DNA of 64,000 bases from Paenibacillus sp. FSL K6-0276 (GTDB lineage: Bacteria > Bacillota > Bacilli > Paenibacillales > Paenibacillaceae): assembly GCF_037977235.1 (NCBI RefSeq), contig NZ_CP150276.1, positions 4,712,001 through 4,776,000 of the forward strand, written 5' to 3'. The position numbers and the translations under genes were made by a program. Within the stretch, counting starts at the first letter, position 1; each line of letters opens with the position of its first letter. Shown one piece after another: positions 1-8,996 of this stretch. The notes below the pieces were generated by a model. The model made no database searches. It saw only the letters and a list, made by a program, of their open reading frames with translations, and was not told the DNA's origin.

Positions 1-669
1 TACTGCCAAAAAAACACTAGCAACGCCTTTAACTTTGTGATGTAAAAGCCAGCTTAACCACACCATCATTACACAGAGTGGAAGCCATAAGAGCTCAAGC
101 TCTAGAATCGAAGCCTCAGGGCGCCTTCCACCGAAGAACCCCGCATATAGTAATGCCCAAAAGGCATATCCGCAGTACTGCAGCAAGCCGATCCGGAGTA
201 CAAATCCCAGAAAGCACCATAACAAGCCGCAGGCTCCAATCAGAATCGGTCTCCAGAGCTGAGGATCAAGATCATGCAAAGCAATCATCCATAGTCCGAA
301 ACCAAGCGTTAAGACACTTCCCAGCCCCGCTAGGATAAGATTAATAACATGATTTCGGTCCCTGTAAACCGCTGAGTATCCATAACAGACAATTAATACG
401 GATAGTGCTGTTGCAAGTTGCAAAGGCCAGGGAAAAACGCTAAAATAAAGACTAATCAAGAAAATCAAGGAAATAATTCCAAAACCAAACAGCCAAATTT
501 TGATGTTTCCCTGCTGTAGATTCTTCAGCGAAATTGGATTGTTATCCTTGTCCGCAGCTTCATCATCATACAGGTTGGTTAAGAAATCGCAATACTGCTC
601 TGGCAGCAATCTGTTATTTCTCCAATACTGAATCTCTTTTATAATAATTTCGCGTTTTTCCAAATTCAC
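1..669 (-). CDS. Partial multi-pass membrane protein, unrecognised
   Basis: An uninterrupted reading frame of 223 codons runs from a GTG at 669 to the window edge, so the C-terminus is missing. The start is chosen because GAAGG lies 8 nt upstream; a nearby ATG is out of frame and meets TGA at once. The first 50 or so residues are charged and soluble (start EKREIIIKEIQYW). At least five hydrophobic stretches follow, including IWLFGFGIISLIFLI and LATALSVLIVCYGY. Codon use resembles the neighbouring genes, and the gene lies downstream of sigA beyond a terminator. I do not recognise the family. The layout of a short cytoplasmic head followed by many helices recalls DUF2157-type membrane proteins, but that is only a resemblance. 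No function is proposed. Confidence 0.75.
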   Translation of the reverse strand, partial: MNLEKREIIIKEIQYWRNNRLLPEQYCDFLTNLYDDEAADKDNNPISLKNLQQGNIKIWLFGFGIISLIFLISLYFSVFPWPLQLATALSVLIVCYGYSAVYRDRNHVINLILAGLGSVLTLGFGLWMIALHDLDPQLWRPILIGACGLLWCFLGFVLRIGLLQYCGYAFWALLYAGFFGGRRPEASILELELLWLPLCVMMVWLSWLLHHKVKGVASVFLAV

Positions 670-724
670 TGGCTCATCCTTCTTTCCAGATACACAAGGT
701 CAGCACTTTTATGGTCGTAAATTC

Positions 725-762
725 AAATAAAAGAACCTCCTGCTACTGAGCAGCAGAAGGTC
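725..762 (-). terminator. Rho-independent terminator after sigA
   Basis: Read on the minus strand, an ACCT..CTGCT / AGCAG..AGGT stem with a short loop is followed by TTCTTTTATTT. It begins 14 nt after the sigA stop codon and would end the yqxD-dnaG-sigA transcript. Confidence 0.75.
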
Positions 763-776
763 CAGTTCATGAAATA

Positions 777-1910
777 CTATTCAAGGAAATCCTTAAGCCG
801 TTTGCTGCGGCTAGGGTGACGAAGCTTACGTAACGCTTTAGCTTCAATCTGGCGAATCCGTTCACGGGTAACACCGAACACTTTGCCGACTTCTTCAAGC
901 GTTCTCGTCCGGCCATCATCTAGGCCAAAACGCAGACGAAGTACATTCTCTTCACGCTCCGTGAGCGTGTCAAGTACATCCTCCAGCTGTTCCTTCAGCA
1001 GTTCATAAGCCGCTGCATCCGCAGGAGCTAATGCTTCCTGATCCTCAATGAAATCTCCCAGATGAGAATCATCTTCTTCACCGATCGGTGTTTCGAGTGA
1101 TACTGGCTCTTGGGCAATCTTCATGATTTCTCTAACTTTCTCAACCGTCAGCTCCATCTCAGCCGCAATTTCCTCTGGCGAAGGTTCACGTCCCAGTTCT
1201 TGCAGCAATTGCCGAGAGACACGAATCAGCTTGTTGATCGTCTCAACCATGTGTACAGGAATACGAATCGTACGTGCCTGATCCGCAATCGCGCGGGTAA
1301 TGGCCTGACGAATCCACCAAGTTGCATACGTACTAAATTTGAACCCTTTATTATGGTCAAATTTCTCTACCGCTTTGATCAGACCCATATTACCTTCCTG
1401 AATCAGATCTAGGAACAGCATGCCACGTCCGACATAACGTTTAGCAATACTTACTACGAGACGCAAGTTTGCTTCTGCGAGACGACGTTTTGCTTCCTCA
1501 TCACCATTCTTAATCCGCATAGCAAGCTCTACTTCATCGTCAGCCGACAACAGCGGAACGCGTCCAATTTCTTTCAGATACATACGGACAGGGTCATTAA
1601 TCTTGATCCCTGGCGGCAGTGACAAATCATCATCAAAGCTGAAATCGTCACCTTCGCTGTTTTCGTTATCCTCGCTTGGACGGAGAGTCGTTACCTCTTC
1701 ATCGTTTTCGTTTACAACTTCAATTCCCAAATCACTGAGTTGTTCATAGAACTCCTCCATTTGCTCGGGGTCTTGATCAAACGGCGATAATTTCTCCATA
1801 ATATCTTTGTATAGCAATGATGATCTTTTCTTGCCTTGCTCAATAAGCTGATCCTTAACCTGATCCAAAGTAAATTCTGCTTCCAATTCAGTATGCTGAT
1901 CGTTCGCCAT
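777..1910 (-). CDS. sigA: RNA polymerase primary sigma factor SigA (RpoD)
   Basis: Housekeeping sigma-70 factor that directs core RNA polymerase to -10/-35 promoters. The 377-residue length matches the short SigA of Bacillales. Visible parts are an acidic region 1.1 (residues 1-100), region 1.2 starting at DPVRMYLKEIG (106), region 2 with the conserved LIQEGNMGLIKAVEKFD and STYATWWIRQAI (about 168-204), region 3 (about 225-300), and region 4 ending in the helix-turn-helix VTRERIRQIEAKALRKLR (about 347-364). It is the last gene of the macromolecular-synthesis operon, 40 nt after dnaG, and a terminator follows. Nothing is missing or unusual. Confidence 0.98.
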   Translation of the reverse strand: MANDQHTELEAEFTLDQVKDQLIEQGKKRSSLLYKDIMEKLSPFDQDPEQMEEFYEQLSDLGIEVVNENDEEVTTLRPSEDNENSEGDDFSFDDDLSLPPGIKINDPVRMYLKEIGRVPLLSADDEVELAMRIKNGDEEAKRRLAEANLRLVVSIAKRYVGRGMLFLDLIQEGNMGLIKAVEKFDHNKGFKFSTYATWWIRQAITRAIADQARTIRIPVHMVETINKLIRVSRQLLQELGREPSPEEIAAEMELTVEKVREIMKIAQEPVSLETPIGEEDDSHLGDFIEDQEALAPADAAAYELLKEQLEDVLDTLTEREENVLRLRFGLDDGRTRTLEEVGKVFGVTRERIRQIEAKALRKLRHPSRSKRLKDFLE

Positions 1911-1950
1911 AATTCGACTCCCTCCTCCCTAGGTACATCCTGTCAACATT

Positions 1951-3786
1951 TCATTGTCTCTCTAGGGCTATAATCTCACTTGCTATTTGTGCCGCACGCA
2001 AAAAGTCACCTGACTTTTCCGCCTGAATCATCTCTTCACGCTTCTGATCCATCTTGCGCTGCAGTGGGTATTTCCGTACTTCACGAATACAATCATCCAG
2101 CACCTGCATATTCCAGTCTGGAGGTGTATCCATCATGGAAATTGATGTTGCAGTTTTCTCCAGACGATCATCCTGAAGCGATGATAGAAACCGACTAATG
2201 CCGGGTGGTTTGCCTTGCGCGTAATAGGCATATAGATAAGCGGCAATTGCCGCATGATCATCGATGTTGAACTCTTCTCCGAGGCGTTCGCCCACATACG
2301 TGGCGGCTTCCGGGTCCTGAATCATAAAGGACAGTAGACGCCGTTCCGCAACATGATAAGCGGGCAGCAAAGTTGGTGTCTGCACTTGCCCTTTTTTATG
2401 CCTACCATTATTCCACCTTTTGTCGTTATTATCCCCTTCAGGGATGTTTTTTTGCATCGATGCCCTAAGTAAATTACAATCCTGCTTCAAACTATCATAT
2501 GAAAGTTCCAGCTCAGAAGCGATTTCCCTTAGGTAAACCTCTCTCTCGGTTGAGGAATGCAGCGAAGCAATGACCTCCAAAGCTTCTTTGACGTAGGCAA
2601 TTTTGCCATCTTCCTCTAGGAGTATATGGTTTTTTTTCAGATATATAAGCTTAAATTTTATGGAAGAAACAGCAGAATCAATAACCTGATCCTTAAACCT
2701 TTCTCCACCATGCTTGGAGATGAATTCATCCGGGTCCAGTCCGCTTGGCAGTAAGGCGATCTTTACACGCAGACCGCTGCCTTCAAGCATTGGAATGGCC
2801 TTCATGGCCGCTGCTTGTCCCGCCCGATCACCATCATAAGACAGTACAATCTCATCAGACAGACTCTTCATTAGTGCCACATGACTTTCAGTCAAAGATG
2901 TTCCCATCGTCGCTACACCGTTATGCACACCCGCTTCCCAAGCCGAAATGACATCTCCGTATCCTTCAAAGAGGACGATTTGCCGCGTTTTGCGGATGGA
3001 TGCTTTGGACTGGTGCAAGTTGTACAAAATCCGGCTTTTGTTAAACAATCTACTCTCCGGAGAATTTAAATACTTGGGTTGACCTTCTCCAAGAATTCTT
3101 CCAGCAAAAGCAATCACCTTGCCGGTGCGGTTCGCAATCGGAAAAATAATCCGACCACGGAAACGATCGACATACCCTTTGCCCTCACCTCGGGCAGACA
3201 GGAGTCCGCCTTTCTCCATTTCAGCAAGATCAAAATTCCGCTTCTCCAAAAACTGTAGCAAAGTATCCCAGCGGTCCGGAGCGTATCCGATCTGAAACTG
3301 GTCAATCATTTTATCACTGAAGTTCCGGCCTCTTAAATAATCCATTGCGGCTTTACCGTGTTCCGTATTCTTCAGCAAGTAATGATAAAACTTTGCCGAC
3401 CATTCATAAGCTTGAATCAACCGGTCGCGTTCCGGATCTGGAGGAGACATCAAGCCTCCCTTACCTTCAGGAACGGGAATATCACTTTCTTCAGCCATTA
3501 TTTTGACGGCTTCGGGGAAGGTTAATCCTTCGATTTCCATCCTAAATTTGATGGCATTTCCACCCATGCCGCAGCCAAAGCAATGAAATACTCCCCGGTC
3601 GGGGGTAACTGTAAAGGAAGGGGTTTTCTCCGAATGGAACGGGCAGAGGCCCCATAAATATTTCCCCTGCTTGGACAAATGGACAACCTTACCGACTGTA
3701 TCGACAATATCATGACGTGCAAGCACGCTTTCGATAACCTCTTCCGGAATATTCCCGTGTCCGCTAGCCACTTCAACCACCTTCAA
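1951..3786 (-). CDS. dnaG: DNA primase DnaG
   Basis: Synthesises RNA primers at the replication fork together with the DnaB-type helicase. The N-terminal CHC2 zinc finger is complete, with C48, H51, C69 and C72. The TOPRIM catalytic core follows, with EGYGD (about residue 275) and the metal-binding DGDRAG. The C-terminal 150 or so residues are divergent, as expected for the helicase-interacting domain. The length of 611 residues is normal. It lies between yqxD (24 nt upstream) and sigA (40 nt downstream), the usual Bacillales order, so primase and sigma factor levels are probably co-transcribed. Confidence 0.97.
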   Translation of the reverse strand: MKVVEVASGHGNIPEEVIESVLARHDIVDTVGKVVHLSKQGKYLWGLCPFHSEKTPSFTVTPDRGVFHCFGCGMGGNAIKFRMEIEGLTFPEAVKIMAEESDIPVPEGKGGLMSPPDPERDRLIQAYEWSAKFYHYLLKNTEHGKAAMDYLRGRNFSDKMIDQFQIGYAPDRWDTLLQFLEKRNFDLAEMEKGGLLSARGEGKGYVDRFRGRIIFPIANRTGKVIAFAGRILGEGQPKYLNSPESRLFNKSRILYNLHQSKASIRKTRQIVLFEGYGDVISAWEAGVHNGVATMGTSLTESHVALMKSLSDEIVLSYDGDRAGQAAAMKAIPMLEGSGLRVKIALLPSGLDPDEFISKHGGERFKDQVIDSAVSSIKFKLIYLKKNHILLEEDGKIAYVKEALEVIASLHSSTEREVYLREIASELELSYDSLKQDCNLLRASMQKNIPEGDNNDKRWNNGRHKKGQVQTPTLLPAYHVAERRLLSFMIQDPEAATYVGERLGEEFNIDDHAAIAAYLYAYYAQGKPPGISRFLSSLQDDRLEKTATSISMMDTPPDWNMQVLDDCIREVRKYPLQRKMDQKREEMIQAEKSGDFLRAAQIASEIIALERQ

Positions 3787-3810
3787 TTCTTAACAAATAA
3801 ATATAATTCG

Positions 3811-4293
3811 CTATTGCTCCACATTCTCCTGCAAAAGTATTAAAAGTTTTGTCATTTTATGTTGAAAATATATTTTTTCTTCTGCCGTTATAGGTTTTGG
3901 ACCCTTAGAGTAGTGTCCCCGTCTTCTCTCCACGGCCCTGGCATGCCTACCCTCCAACATAAAATCCATCTTGGAATCGACATATTCCTGGCCACGAAAA
4001 GAAAGCACACTGCAACGTTTGCCAAGCGCAAGTGCTGCGAGACCATAGTCTTGAGTCAATACCACATCTCCTGCAGAAATATGATTGGCAATATATAGAT
4101 CGGCACTCTGGTCTCCTCGGTCCACTTGCACAACCGTTACACCCTCTTCAGCTTTCAGTGCATGGTCATAAGAAGATACCATCAGTACCGGCACACCAAA
4201 GGCGCGACCTACCTCGGCAATCTCTTTTTTGACCGGACAAGCATCCCCATCCACTACTATGGTTCTAGACCGGGACTTCTTCTCCATGATCAT
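3811..4293 (-). CDS. yqxD: YaiI/YqxD family protein (DUF188, UPF0178)
   Basis: Small soluble protein of the YaiI/YqxD (DUF188) family, which is linked by fold to PIN/NYN-type nucleases; its cellular role is not established. The hallmark N-terminal IVVDGDACPVKKEI is present, as are an internal DRGDQSADLYIANHI and the C-terminal GPKPITAEEK. The longest frame starts at 4389, but those extra 32 codons run through a palindrome and do not resemble the family. I therefore place the start at the ATG at 4293; the ATG two codons later (4287), behind GGTGAT, is equally possible. The gene sits immediately before dnaG as in Bacillus subtilis. Genes usually found between glyS and yqxD (ccpN, yqfL) are absent here. 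Confidence 0.9.
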   Translation of the reverse strand: MIMEKKSRSRTIVVDGDACPVKKEIAEVGRAFGVPVLMVSSYDHALKAEEGVTVVQVDRGDQSADLYIANHISAGDVVLTQDYGLAALALGKRCSVLSFRGQEYVDSKMDFMLEGRHARAVERRRGHYSKGPKPITAEEKIYFQHKMTKLLILLQENVEQ

Positions 4294-4352
4294 CACCAAT
4301 TTCCCGTGTAATATATATACGCCCTCACCGCAAGAAATCCTTCTTTCTATGC

Positions 4353-4405
4353 ATAAATACGGAACGGATGTCAAATGACGCATTGGCACCGTTCCGTATA
4401 TTTAT
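4353..4405 (-). terminator. Hairpin between glyS and yqxD, probable terminator
   Basis: A stem of about 15 bp pairs ATAAATACGGAACGG with CCGTTCCGTA..TTTAT (a 2-nt bulge) across a loop of about 21 nt. It starts 50 nt after the glyS stop codon. It lacks a clean downstream U run in the minus direction, so it may equally be a processing site or a repeat element. Confidence 0.5.
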
Positions 4406-4456
4406 ACCCCAAACCAACATTCTATACCATAAGACACAAACTTTTCTTATAGATGT

Positions 4457-6541
4457 TTACCAAACGAGCTTGCCAAAATCAGCAAACGCCTTAGAGTCGG
4501 CATCAATACCAGCAAGCAGAGCTAAACGGTTAGCGCGTACCTGCTCATCTTCTGCCATAACCATAACGGAATCGAAAAATGCTGTAACAGCATCTTTTAG
4601 ACCCGAGAGAATACGGAGTGCTTCTTCGGCATAATTCGCCGACATCGCTTCAAGATATGGTGTGTGTAACTCCTGCCATGTATTGTACAACTGCAGCTCA
4701 GCATCTTCTTTAAGTAAGGAAGGATCAATCACTTCGCTAGTTGCTTTAGCTGCCAGATTACTGACACGAGTGAGTGAATCTACGGTAATTTTGAAGTCTG
4801 CTTGGTCTAAGACAGCACCCATAAGAGCACGACTTCTGCCCACAACATCTACCACGTTGTCAAAGCCAGCTGCTGTAACAGCGTCCACAACATCATAGCG
4901 TACATTGTCGGATAAAAGACGTTTTACGCGAAGACCGAAGAACTCGTACAGGTTTATACGTAGTTCATCGTCAGAATGTTTCGAATTCCCTGAATCTTTA
5001 TGAATTTCAATCGCTGCTTCAAAAATTTCGCGCAGCGTAATCGGCAATTTATGCTCAAGCACGATCTGAACAATCCCTGCAGCCTGGCGACGCAGTGCGT
5101 AAGGATCCTGAGAACCTGTTGGGATAATACCGATGGAGAAGCAACCCACAATCGTATCGATCTTATCCGCAATGCTGACAACCGAACCGGCATCCGTTGA
5201 AGGTACTGAATCTCCCGCGAACCGCGGCTGATAATGCTCGAAGATTGCTTTTGCCACAGATTCAGGCTCTCCTGCTTTGCGTGCATAATCTTCGCCCATG
5301 GTGCCTTGAAGTTCTGGGAATTCATAAACCATTTGAGTCACAAGGTCGAATTTGCAAATATCAGCAGTCCGACTTACTTCAGAGAGAGTTGTATCAGACA
5401 ATCCCAACTTTACAGCAAGACGATCGGAGATTTGGCGAATACGGCGCACTTTATCTCCAACACTGCCAAGCTCTTCATGGTAGACGATATTTTCTAGTTT
5501 GGCTAACGCATCGTCAATCTTCAACTTTTGATCTTCTTGATAGAAGAATTTGGCATCTGATAGACGAGCACGGAGTACCTTCTCATTTCCCTTAGCAATA
5601 ACATCCAAAGATACTGCATTCCCGTTACGCACGGTTACGAAGAAGGGCAGAAGGTTGCCGGCTGCATCAAAAACTGGGAAATAACGCTGATGCTCACGCA
5701 TCGAAGTAATCAGAACATCCTGCGGAATGTTCAAGAACGATGGGTCGAAGGTTCCAAAAAGCACCGTTGGTGTTTCAACGAGGAACAATACTTCCTCCAA
5801 AAGATCCTCTTTGATCGCAATCGTCCAATTTTTCTCTTCAGCCAATTGGTTGATTTGATTCAGGATCAGTTCTTCCCGTTCTTTTACATCTACAAGTACA
5901 TGTTGCGCACGCAAGCTCTCCACATATTGTGCAGGCTCCGAAATTACAGTCTCTGTACCGAGGAAACGATGTCCACGGCTCACATTCCCAGCTTTTACAT
6001 CCGTAATTTCCAAATCAATAATATCTTTGCCAAAAAGAGCAACTAACCAACGGATCGGACGAACGAATTTAAATTCGTAAGCTCCCCAGCGCATGTTCTT
6101 CGGGAAAGTCATAGCATTTACAATCCCCAGAAGTCCTTCTGAAAGCAAAGAAGCGGTCTCTACACCAGCACTATTTCTAGTGGCATAAATATACTCTACT
6201 CCAGCTAATTCTTTGAACGTAAATTGCTCCGGAGATACACCCTGACTACGGGCAAATCCTAAAGCAGCTTTGCTCCAGTCACCGTTTGCATCCAGTGCAA
6301 TTTTGCGTGATGGACCCTTGACCTCTTCGCTAATATCCTCTTGCTTCTCAGCTGCGTCTTTAACGAACACAACCAGACGACGTGGCGTGGCATATGCGGT
6401 AACTCCAGCATGAGCAATACGTGCAGATTCCAACCATTTGGAAGTTTTATCCTGCAACTGCTCCATCGCAGCACGGATAAAACGTGCAGGTATTTCCTCC
6501 AGACCGATCTCAAACAATATATCTTTAGACACGGTCAGCAC
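4457..6541 (-). CDS. glyS: Glycyl-tRNA synthetase beta subunit
   Basis: Beta subunit of the alpha2-beta2 bacterial glycyl-tRNA synthetase, which attaches glycine to tRNA-Gly; this subunit mainly binds the tRNA. The 694-residue length is normal. The N-terminus DILFEIGLEEIPARFIRAA is the family signature, and the C-terminal 100-120 residues form a DALR-type anticodon-binding domain (VKRLLSDNVRYDVVDAV onward). The start codon lies 17 nt inside the 3' end of glyQ, so the two subunits are translationally coupled. Expression is expected to follow the T-box upstream of glyQ. Confidence 0.97.
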   Translation of the reverse strand: MLTVSKDILFEIGLEEIPARFIRAAMEQLQDKTSKWLESARIAHAGVTAYATPRRLVVFVKDAAEKQEDISEEVKGPSRKIALDANGDWSKAALGFARSQGVSPEQFTFKELAGVEYIYATRNSAGVETASLLSEGLLGIVNAMTFPKNMRWGAYEFKFVRPIRWLVALFGKDIIDLEITDVKAGNVSRGHRFLGTETVISEPAQYVESLRAQHVLVDVKEREELILNQINQLAEEKNWTIAIKEDLLEEVLFLVETPTVLFGTFDPSFLNIPQDVLITSMREHQRYFPVFDAAGNLLPFFVTVRNGNAVSLDVIAKGNEKVLRARLSDAKFFYQEDQKLKIDDALAKLENIVYHEELGSVGDKVRRIRQISDRLAVKLGLSDTTLSEVSRTADICKFDLVTQMVYEFPELQGTMGEDYARKAGEPESVAKAIFEHYQPRFAGDSVPSTDAGSVVSIADKIDTIVGCFSIGIIPTGSQDPYALRRQAAGIVQIVLEHKLPITLREIFEAAIEIHKDSGNSKHSDDELRINLYEFFGLRVKRLLSDNVRYDVVDAVTAAGFDNVVDVVGRSRALMGAVLDQADFKITVDSLTRVSNLAAKATSEVIDPSLLKEDAELQLYNTWQELHTPYLEAMSANYAEEALRILSGLKDAVTAFFDSVMVMAEDEQVRANRLALLAGIDADSKAFADFGKLVW

Positions 6542-7412
6542 CTTCTTTCTTCAGCAGCGGGAAGCCGAGCTTCTCGCGTTCCTCAAGATATGTTGCCGCT
6601 ACGGAGCGGGCAAGATTACGCACTCGGGTAATAAATCCAGTCCGTTCAGTAACACTGATTGCTCCACGTGCATCCAGTAGATTAAAGCTATGTGAGCATT
6701 TCAACACGTAATCATAAGCTGGGAACACAAGGTGTTTCTCCATCGCTCTACGTGCTTCTTCTTCATACATGTTGAACAGTGAAAATAGCATTTTTACATC
6801 AGATACTTCAAAGGTGTAAGTGGAATGCTCAAACTCTGGTTGATGAAAAACGTCACCATAAGTCATGCCGCTAACCCATTCGAGATCGAATACATTCTCT
6901 TTATCTTGAATGTAGGATGCTAGGCGTTCCATTCCGTAAGTAATCTCTACGGCAACCGGATTGGCCTCAATACCACCTACCTGTTGGAAGTAAGTAAACT
7001 GAGTGATTTCCATACCATCCAGCCATACTTCCCATCCTAGACCTGCACAGCCTAGCGAAGGGTTCTCCCAGTTATCCTCGACAAAACGGATATCATGTAA
7101 GAGCGGATCAATGCCGAGTGCTTTCAAACTATCTAGATAGATCTCCTGAATATTATCAGGTGATGGTTTGATAATCACTTGAAATTGATGATGCTGATAC
7201 AGACGGTTCGGGTTCTCTCCATAACGTCCATCAGATGGGCGACGTGAAGGCTCTACGTACGCAACTCTCCATGGTTCAGGACCTAGTGAGCGTAAAAAAG
7301 TCATAGGGTTCATCGTGCCGGCGCCTTTTTCAGTGTCATAAGGCTGTACGATAATACAGTTCTGTTCAGCCCAGAACTGCTGCAGCGTCAAAATCATCTG
7401 CTGAAAGTTCAT
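6525..7412 (-). CDS. glyQ: Glycyl-tRNA synthetase alpha subunit
   Basis: Catalytic subunit of the heterotetrameric glycyl-tRNA synthetase, a class II enzyme. The 295-residue length and the sequence match the family: FQQMILTLQQFWAEQNCII at the N-terminus, the QPYDTEKGAGTMNP block, RRPSDGRYGENPNRLYQHHQ, and the glycine-rich LGCAGLGWEVW. It is the first gene of glyQS and its stop overlaps the glyS start. Its roughly 500-nt leader holds a glycine T-box and then a two-hairpin dispersed repeat. Uncharged tRNA-Gly should therefore induce it. Confidence 0.97.
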   Translation of the reverse strand: MNFQQMILTLQQFWAEQNCIIVQPYDTEKGAGTMNPMTFLRSLGPEPWRVAYVEPSRRPSDGRYGENPNRLYQHHQFQVIIKPSPDNIQEIYLDSLKALGIDPLLHDIRFVEDNWENPSLGCAGLGWEVWLDGMEITQFTYFQQVGGIEANPVAVEITYGMERLASYIQDKENVFDLEWVSGMTYGDVFHQPEFEHSTYTFEVSDVKMLFSLFNMYEEEARRAMEKHLVFPAYDYVLKCSHSFNLLDARGAISVTERTGFITRVRNLARSVAATYLEEREKLGFPLLKKEGADRV

Positions 7413-7444
7413 AATACCGTCTCCTTCGCTTTACAAGTTTTTTT

Positions 7445-7550
7445 AAATATAAGAAATAAAGTATAAGTTTCACACAATACTTTATTTCTTATATTTCTCG
7501 CATAAACGCTTACCGTCCTTATAAGGACGTCGAAGGCGTTTATGCTTGCC
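7445..7550. repeat. Two-hairpin dispersed repeat, copy A (glyQ leader)
   Basis: Complete copy of the element also seen at 45601-45710 and 62409-62508, here in the opposite orientation. One hairpin pairs AAATATAAG with CTTATATTT. The other pairs CATAAACGC with GCGTTTATG and encloses the perfect palindrome CGTCCTTATAAGGACG. It lies between the T-box terminator and the glyQ start codon, so it is transcribed whenever the T-box reads through. Confidence 0.85.
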
Positions 7551-7607
7551 TCATCTTGCTTAAAACTTCCTACCATGGAGGCGGCACTTTTAGTTCCTGA
7601 CAGCAAC

Positions 7608-7925
7608 AAAAAACCCCCGCCCCCATGCCTGATTAACAGACATAGGGACGAGAGCTTAACTTATTCTCCCGCGGTTCCACCCTACTTGATTCCATTCCTT
7701 GAATTAGCTAATATCGTTGCCAATGACAAGAACGAAATCCACTTTCATTCGCCATATCCGTACTCCCGGGTGCCATGTTCATGAACGTTGTCCCGCCAGG
7801 CTCTCACTACCCCCAGCTCGCTGAATCGCGACAATATAGCTCACTACTTTCCCGATCAATGCACGCTCTCCCGAATTGGAGCAAAACGGCGATCATATAC
7901 AATACAATAATTAAACTGTTCCTAT
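7608..7925 (-). promoter_or_regulatory. Glycine T-box leader of glyQS
   Basis: The T-box consensus AGGGTGGAACCGCGGG is present at 7668-7683, which is diagnostic of tRNA-sensing leaders. About 20 nt downstream a strong intrinsic terminator (7608-7651) has a GC-rich stem ending in CGGGGG and followed by six U. The T-box side can form the alternative antiterminator. Upstream (about 7690-7925) lies a stem I-like region with GTGAGAGCC. A candidate glycine specifier codon GGC, followed by A, is at 7772-7774. Binding of uncharged tRNA-Gly should prevent termination. The T-box and terminator are certain; the specifier position and the 5' boundary are inferred. Confidence 0.93.
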
Positions 7926-7948
7926 AGTAACGGAAAAATCAGATTTCG

Positions 7949-8704
7949 TCAAATCTTGTACTTGTCGAGCTGATCTAAGAAATTCTGTGATTTCAGCTTT
8001 AATCCAAGCTGCACATCCATAAAAGCTCGCATAATTTTTTTAAGCTCATCTCGGCTACTTTCCTTGACATCTACATTCCCTAATCTAGTTAGATCAAGTC
8101 TGGCGAATAAGCGTAGCAGCTTCAAGGCACGAGCAGAGACTTCCATAGCTGGAGGATCATTATGTTTACAGCTGCGACACAGGGCCCCACCAAGACGCGG
8201 GCTTATCAGCAGTTGTTCATCAGGCTTCTCGGCTCCACATATAACACAGTTGTCGAACTCTGGGCCATAACCGGCGGCTTGCAAAATCTTCATTTCAAAA
8301 ACATTTATGATAACTCCAGGTTCCTTATCTTCTTCAAGTGCGTTCAGGCAGGCCGTAAGCTGGCGAAACCAGAAGCTCCCCGTTTCCTCATCATGCAGGA
8401 CTTTATCAAGCAGTTCACAAGCGTAAGACGCATAAGCAGCTTTGATCAAATCCTCACGCAGAGGGTGGTGAGACTTCGTAATTTCGCCGGAATTCAGCGT
8501 CCCAAGACCTCCGTTATTTCTAAAAAAAACAAATTCCCCGACGGTGAACAACTGGATCAGGGCAGCATGGCGGCTTTTGACCTTCTTAGCGCCTCGCACC
8601 AGAACTCCTACTTTCCCGGCGTTCTCGGTGCAAAGCGTAATGATTGCATTCCCCTCGCCGTAGTCCATGCTGCGGATGACGATCCCTTCCACCCTGTGTA
8701 GCAT
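7949..8704 (-). CDS. recO: DNA repair protein RecO
   Basis: Recombination mediator that, with RecR, helps load RecA on SSB-coated single-stranded DNA. The N-terminal OB fold starts LHRVEGIVIRSMDYGEGNAI. A central helical region follows, and the zinc-finger cysteines appear as CVICG and, about 20 residues later, CRSC. I chose the ATG at 8704, behind GGGGGAAGAG, rather than the ATG at 8722. The usual neighbours era and yqzL are upstream and glyQS is downstream. The 251-residue length is typical. Confidence 0.96.
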   Translation of the reverse strand: MLHRVEGIVIRSMDYGEGNAIITLCTENAGKVGVLVRGAKKVKSRHAALIQLFTVGEFVFFRNNGGLGTLNSGEITKSHHPLREDLIKAAYASYACELLDKVLHDEETGSFWFRQLTACLNALEEDKEPGVIINVFEMKILQAAGYGPEFDNCVICGAEKPDEQLLISPRLGGALCRSCKHNDPPAMEVSARALKLLRLFARLDLTRLGNVDVKESSRDELKKIMRAFMDVQLGLKLKSQNFLDQLDKYKI

Positions 8705-8740
8705 GCCTCTTCCCCCAACCATTCGGCAAGCAACCAGTCC

Positions 8741-8884
8741 TTATTGCGCTTCTTCATCACAGACCTTCTCTTCCTCCACTAGCTGTAATCCACTGTCTTC
8801 AAGTGGATGGCCAGCTTCCTTGTATAGCAGGTAAGCATCGACGTCTCCTGTCACTGCAAAATACTTCCACGAAAAGTTTCGCAT
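8741..8884 (-). CDS. yqzL: YqzL family small protein
   Basis: A 47-residue frame beginning MRNFSWKYFAVTGDVDAYLL, which is the YqzL family signature: a short conserved protein encoded between era and recO in Bacillales, of unknown function. The ATG at 8884 has AAAGGATG as ribosome binding site. The conserved half is N-terminal; the acidic C-terminus (VEEEKVCDEEAQ) is variable. It ends 36 nt before the recO start and lies 112 nt after era. It is easily missed because it is under 60 codons. Confidence 0.9.
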   Translation of the reverse strand: MRNFSWKYFAVTGDVDAYLLYKEAGHPLEDSGLQLVEEEKVCDEEAQ

Positions 8885-8996
8885 TCGTATTCATCCTTTC
8901 TTGGGAAAGACGATGTCTCTTCAAGAATTAGGATGTGCGATGGGCCAGGTTCTATCCTTGCAATTCCTGCCAAACGAGGAATGAGGGATACAGATC

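Noticed and set aside
78..338. Plus-strand 86-residue frame at the window start
   Set aside because: It lies opposite a 223-codon open membrane-protein frame with a good ribosome binding site and has no recognisable protein.
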